Shown: positions 18,963-20,625 of the stretch, piece by piece
How positions within the stretch are numbered: the stretch's first letter is position 1
Layout of the letters: each line of letters begins with the position of its first letter
From: JBAWAP01 sp049589355
GTDB taxonomy: Bacteria; Chloroflexota; Anaerolineae; VGOG01
Direction of reading: 5' to 3'
DNA length: 20,625 bases
NCBI GenBank assembly: GCA_049589355.1
Contig: JBAWAP010000380.1
Coordinates: forward strand, 1-20,625
Notes under the pieces: generated by a model
Told to the model about the DNA's origin: nothing
Databases searched by the model: none
What the model saw: the letters and a program-made list of their open reading frames with translations, nothing else
Position numbers and translations under genes: made by a program

Positions 18963-19808
18963 ATGAAGAAACTTTACCTTATCAGCGTGGGTTTGCTGAT
19001 CCTCAGCCTGGTGGCCCTGCTGGCGCTCTCCGCCTGCAGGCCGGCGCCCGCTCCCAAGCTGGGGGTGGTCACCACCACCTCGCTCTTGGGCTCCATCGTG
19101 GAGAGGGTGGGGAAGGAGAAGGTTGAGGTGACCGTCATCACCGCCCCGGCCACCTGTCCGGGGGAGTACGACGTGAAGCCAAGCCAGATCGAGGCCACGG
19201 CGAAGGCCAAACTCTTCTTCATGCACGGCTGGCCGGGCGAGGCCTTCGTGGAGGGGCTGCTGGAGGCAGCCAAAAACCCGGACCTGAGGGTGGAGACCAT
19301 CGAGCTGGAGGGCAACTGGATGACACCTCCCATCCAAGCCCAGGGGGTGGAGAGGGTGACCGCCGTCCTGAGCGATGCCGATCCCGCCAACAAGGACTTC
19401 TATCAGGCCAACGCCAAAGCCCTGCTGGAGGTCATCCAGAGCAAGGGAGGGGAGTTGAAGGCCAAGCTCGAGGCCGCGAAGACGGGCGAGGTCAACGTCA
19501 TCTCCATGATGCACCAGGCCGACTTCCTCAAGTGGGCGGGCTTCAACGTGGTCGCCACCTACCCCGAGCCTGCGGACCTCACCCCGGAGAAGGTGAAGGA
19601 GCTGGTGGACAAGGGGAGGGAGGCAGAGGTGGCCCTGGTCGTGGACAATCTCCAGAGCGGCCCTGAGGCAGGTGTTCAGATAGCCGAGGAGATCGGCGCC
19701 GTCCACGTGACCCTCTCCAACTTTCCCGGCGGCTTCGAGGGCACCGAGACCTGGGAGAGGGCCATCGAGAAGAACGTCGAGCTGCTCTTGGAAGCGCTGG
19801 GCAAGTAG
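18963..19808 (+). CDS. Metal ABC transporter substrate-binding lipoprotein (TroA/ZnuA-like)
   Basis: A 281-residue lipoprotein. A signal peptide (residues 1-24) ends in a lipobox, LSAC, with Cys25. The mature part has the cluster A-I fold: KLGVVTTTSLLGSIVERVG, then EYDVKPSQIEATAKAKLFFM, ADPANKDFYQANAKALLEVI and ISMMHQADFLKWAGFNVVA. Most usual ligands differ: the His of the DPHEYxPxP segment is Glu68 in TCPGEYDVKPS, and the His of DPHVW is absent (EGNWMTPP). His184 is kept, and His88, Asp228 and Cys65 are candidate replacements. The metal is therefore uncertain; Zn, Mn, Ni and Co are all possible, with nearby CooT hinting at nickel. AAGGAG stands 8 bases before the ATG; the longer frame from 18927 is rejected. 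Confidence 0.85.
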   Translation: MKKLYLISVGLLILSLVALLALSACRPAPAPKLGVVTTTSLLGSIVERVGKEKVEVTVITAPATCPGEYDVKPSQIEATAKAKLFFMHGWPGEAFVEGLLEAAKNPDLRVETIELEGNWMTPPIQAQGVERVTAVLSDADPANKDFYQANAKALLEVIQSKGGELKAKLEAAKTGEVNVISMMHQADFLKWAGFNVVATYPEPADLTPEKVKELVDKGREAEVALVVDNLQSGPEAGVQIAEEIGAVHVTLSNFPGGFEGTETWERAIEKNVELLLEALGK

Positions 19809-19822
19809 CGGGTGGCAAGGCG

Positions 19823-20602
19823 ATGGACGACGAGGTCGTGGTGGAGATCGAGAACGCCGTCGTCTCCTACCGGGAGGATGTGGCCCTGCGCGGGGTTTCG
19901 CTGAGGGTGAGGAGGGGGGAGTTCGTGGGCATCATCGGCCCCAACGGGGCGGGGAAGACCACCCTCCTCACCCTGATCAACGGCCTGGGCAGGCTGCTCC
20001 AGGGCCGCGTTCGAGTGCTGGGGCACCTTCTCGGCCGGGATAACGTCCGCCAGGTCAGGACGAGGGTGGGCTACGTCGCACAGGTGCAGAATATTGACCC
20101 CCGCATGCCCATCGTCGTGCGCGAGGTGGTGATGATCGGGCGCTGCGGGCGGCTGGGGCTCTTGCGAAGGCCGAGCGGAGCCGATTGGGAGATCGTGGAG
20201 CGGATGATCGAGCTGGTGGGGATGAGCCACCTGGCCCATCGCCCCATCGGCCACCTCTCAGGGGGCGAGCAACAGCGCGTCGCCATCGCCCGCGCCCTGG
20301 TCCAGGAGCCCGATATCTTCCTGCTGGACGAGCCCACTGCCAACCTCGACTGGCGGGCCCAGAGGGAGATCCTGGAGCTGGTCAAGCGCATCCACACGAC
20401 TCGTAAGCTCACTACCCTCTTCGTCACCCACGACCTCAACACCTTACCCCGGGCATGCGATCGGGTGGTCTTGATGAAGGATGGCCTTATCCGGGGGAAA
20501 GGCCGCCCCGAGGAGATGCTGCGGGAGGATGTGTTAAGCGAATTGTACGATACGCCCATCCGCATCATCGAGTACGATGGAAGGCGGGTGGTGCTGTCGT
20601 GA
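19823..20602 (+). CDS. Metal ABC transporter ATP-binding protein (ZnuC/TroB-like)
   Basis: A 259-residue ATPase that would power import by the lipoprotein's transporter. All motifs are present in order: Walker A GPNGAGKTT (about residues 39-47), Q-loop VAQVQNID (about 89-96), signature LSGGEQQR (about 148-155), Walker B IFLLDEPTANLD (about 168-179) and the switch His in VTHD (about 203). The C-terminal tail RIIEYDGRRVVLS is typical of zinc and manganese transporter ATPases. The gene starts 14 bases after the lipoprotein stop with only a weak ribosome binding site, so coupling is likely. Its stop overlaps a possible permease start. Confidence 0.93.
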   Translation: MDDEVVVEIENAVVSYREDVALRGVSLRVRRGEFVGIIGPNGAGKTTLLTLINGLGRLLQGRVRVLGHLLGRDNVRQVRTRVGYVAQVQNIDPRMPIVVREVVMIGRCGRLGLLRRPSGADWEIVERMIELVGMSHLAHRPIGHLSGGEQQRVAIARALVQEPDIFLLDEPTANLDWRAQREILELVKRIHTTRKLTTLFVTHDLNTLPRACDRVVLMKDGLIRGKGRPEEMLREDVLSELYDTPIRIIEYDGRRVVLS

Positions 20603-20625
20603 AGCCCTCACCCCCACCCCCCATC
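20599..20625 (+). CDS. Possible start of the ABC transporter permease gene (partial)
   Basis: A GTG at 20599 overlaps the TGA of the ATPase gene as GTGA and opens a frame to the window edge, starting K-P-S-P-P-P-P-I after the initiator. The position after substrate-binding protein and ATPase is where a ZnuB/TroC-type permease is expected. Only nine codons are visible, so this rests on context. Confidence 0.45.

Overview
The window is a gene-dense, GC-rich bacterial chromosome segment of about 20.6 kb with no rRNA, tRNA, phage or insertion-sequence genes that I can recognise. The gene set (compact selenium locus, DtxR-type iron sensor with Feo, DUF3842-DUF1893, CooT) and the dispersed short repeats (TTCGACAGGCTCAG-like and ~7-nt CCGAAAT-like tracts) would fit an anaerobic or facultative Chloroflexota-type bacterium. 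That placement is an inference from gene content only.

Layout. 1-1254: the end of an unidentified gene, a Trm112-like zinc protein, and a convergent membrane-anchored N-acetylmuramoyl-L-alanine amidase. 1255-1634: a gene-free, structured leader that ends in a strong + strand terminator. 1635-5491: a selenium operon, yedE transporter - single-domain yedF/TusA-like carrier - class V cysteine desulfurase/selenocysteine lyase-like enzyme - DUF3343 carrier - selD. SelD is itself a selenoprotein: an in-frame UGA sits exactly at catalytic position 17, so a naive start would cut off the first 32 codons. A terminator closes the operon.

5685-10295: an iron island. A consensus promoter with a DtxR-like palindrome drives an IdeR/DtxR-type regulator, then feoA, feoB, a FeoC-like Cys4 winged-helix protein, and an unusual winged helix - CDF transporter - winged helix fusion whose TM5 metal site reads DxxxH instead of HxxxD. 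A 7-nt repeat lies inside the 5' end of feoB.

10300-17608: an accessory zone with several signs of gene decay and fusion. It holds a toxin-antitoxin pair with a broken PIN-like toxin, a small Cys-rich membrane protein with a probable 5' frameshift, a TM-alpha/beta hydrolase fusion, a ZIP metal transporter, a methyltransferase overlapping a kanamycin-nucleotidyltransferase-like gene, a duplicated AbrB-like protein, a second methyltransferase, an ICMT-like methyltransferase fused to a GNAT domain, and a short methyltransferase-like remnant.

17613-20625: a second metal module. A DUF3842-DUF1893 fusion is followed by a promoter and a structured leader with a terminator, then a CooT-like nickel-binding protein, a TroA/ZnuA-like lipoprotein lacking most of the usual His ligands, its ATPase, and probably the first codons of the permease. 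Metal and selenium handling is the common theme of the window: Se delivery, Fe(II) uptake and sensing, a possible efflux fusion, ZIP uptake and a Ni/Zn-type ABC importer.
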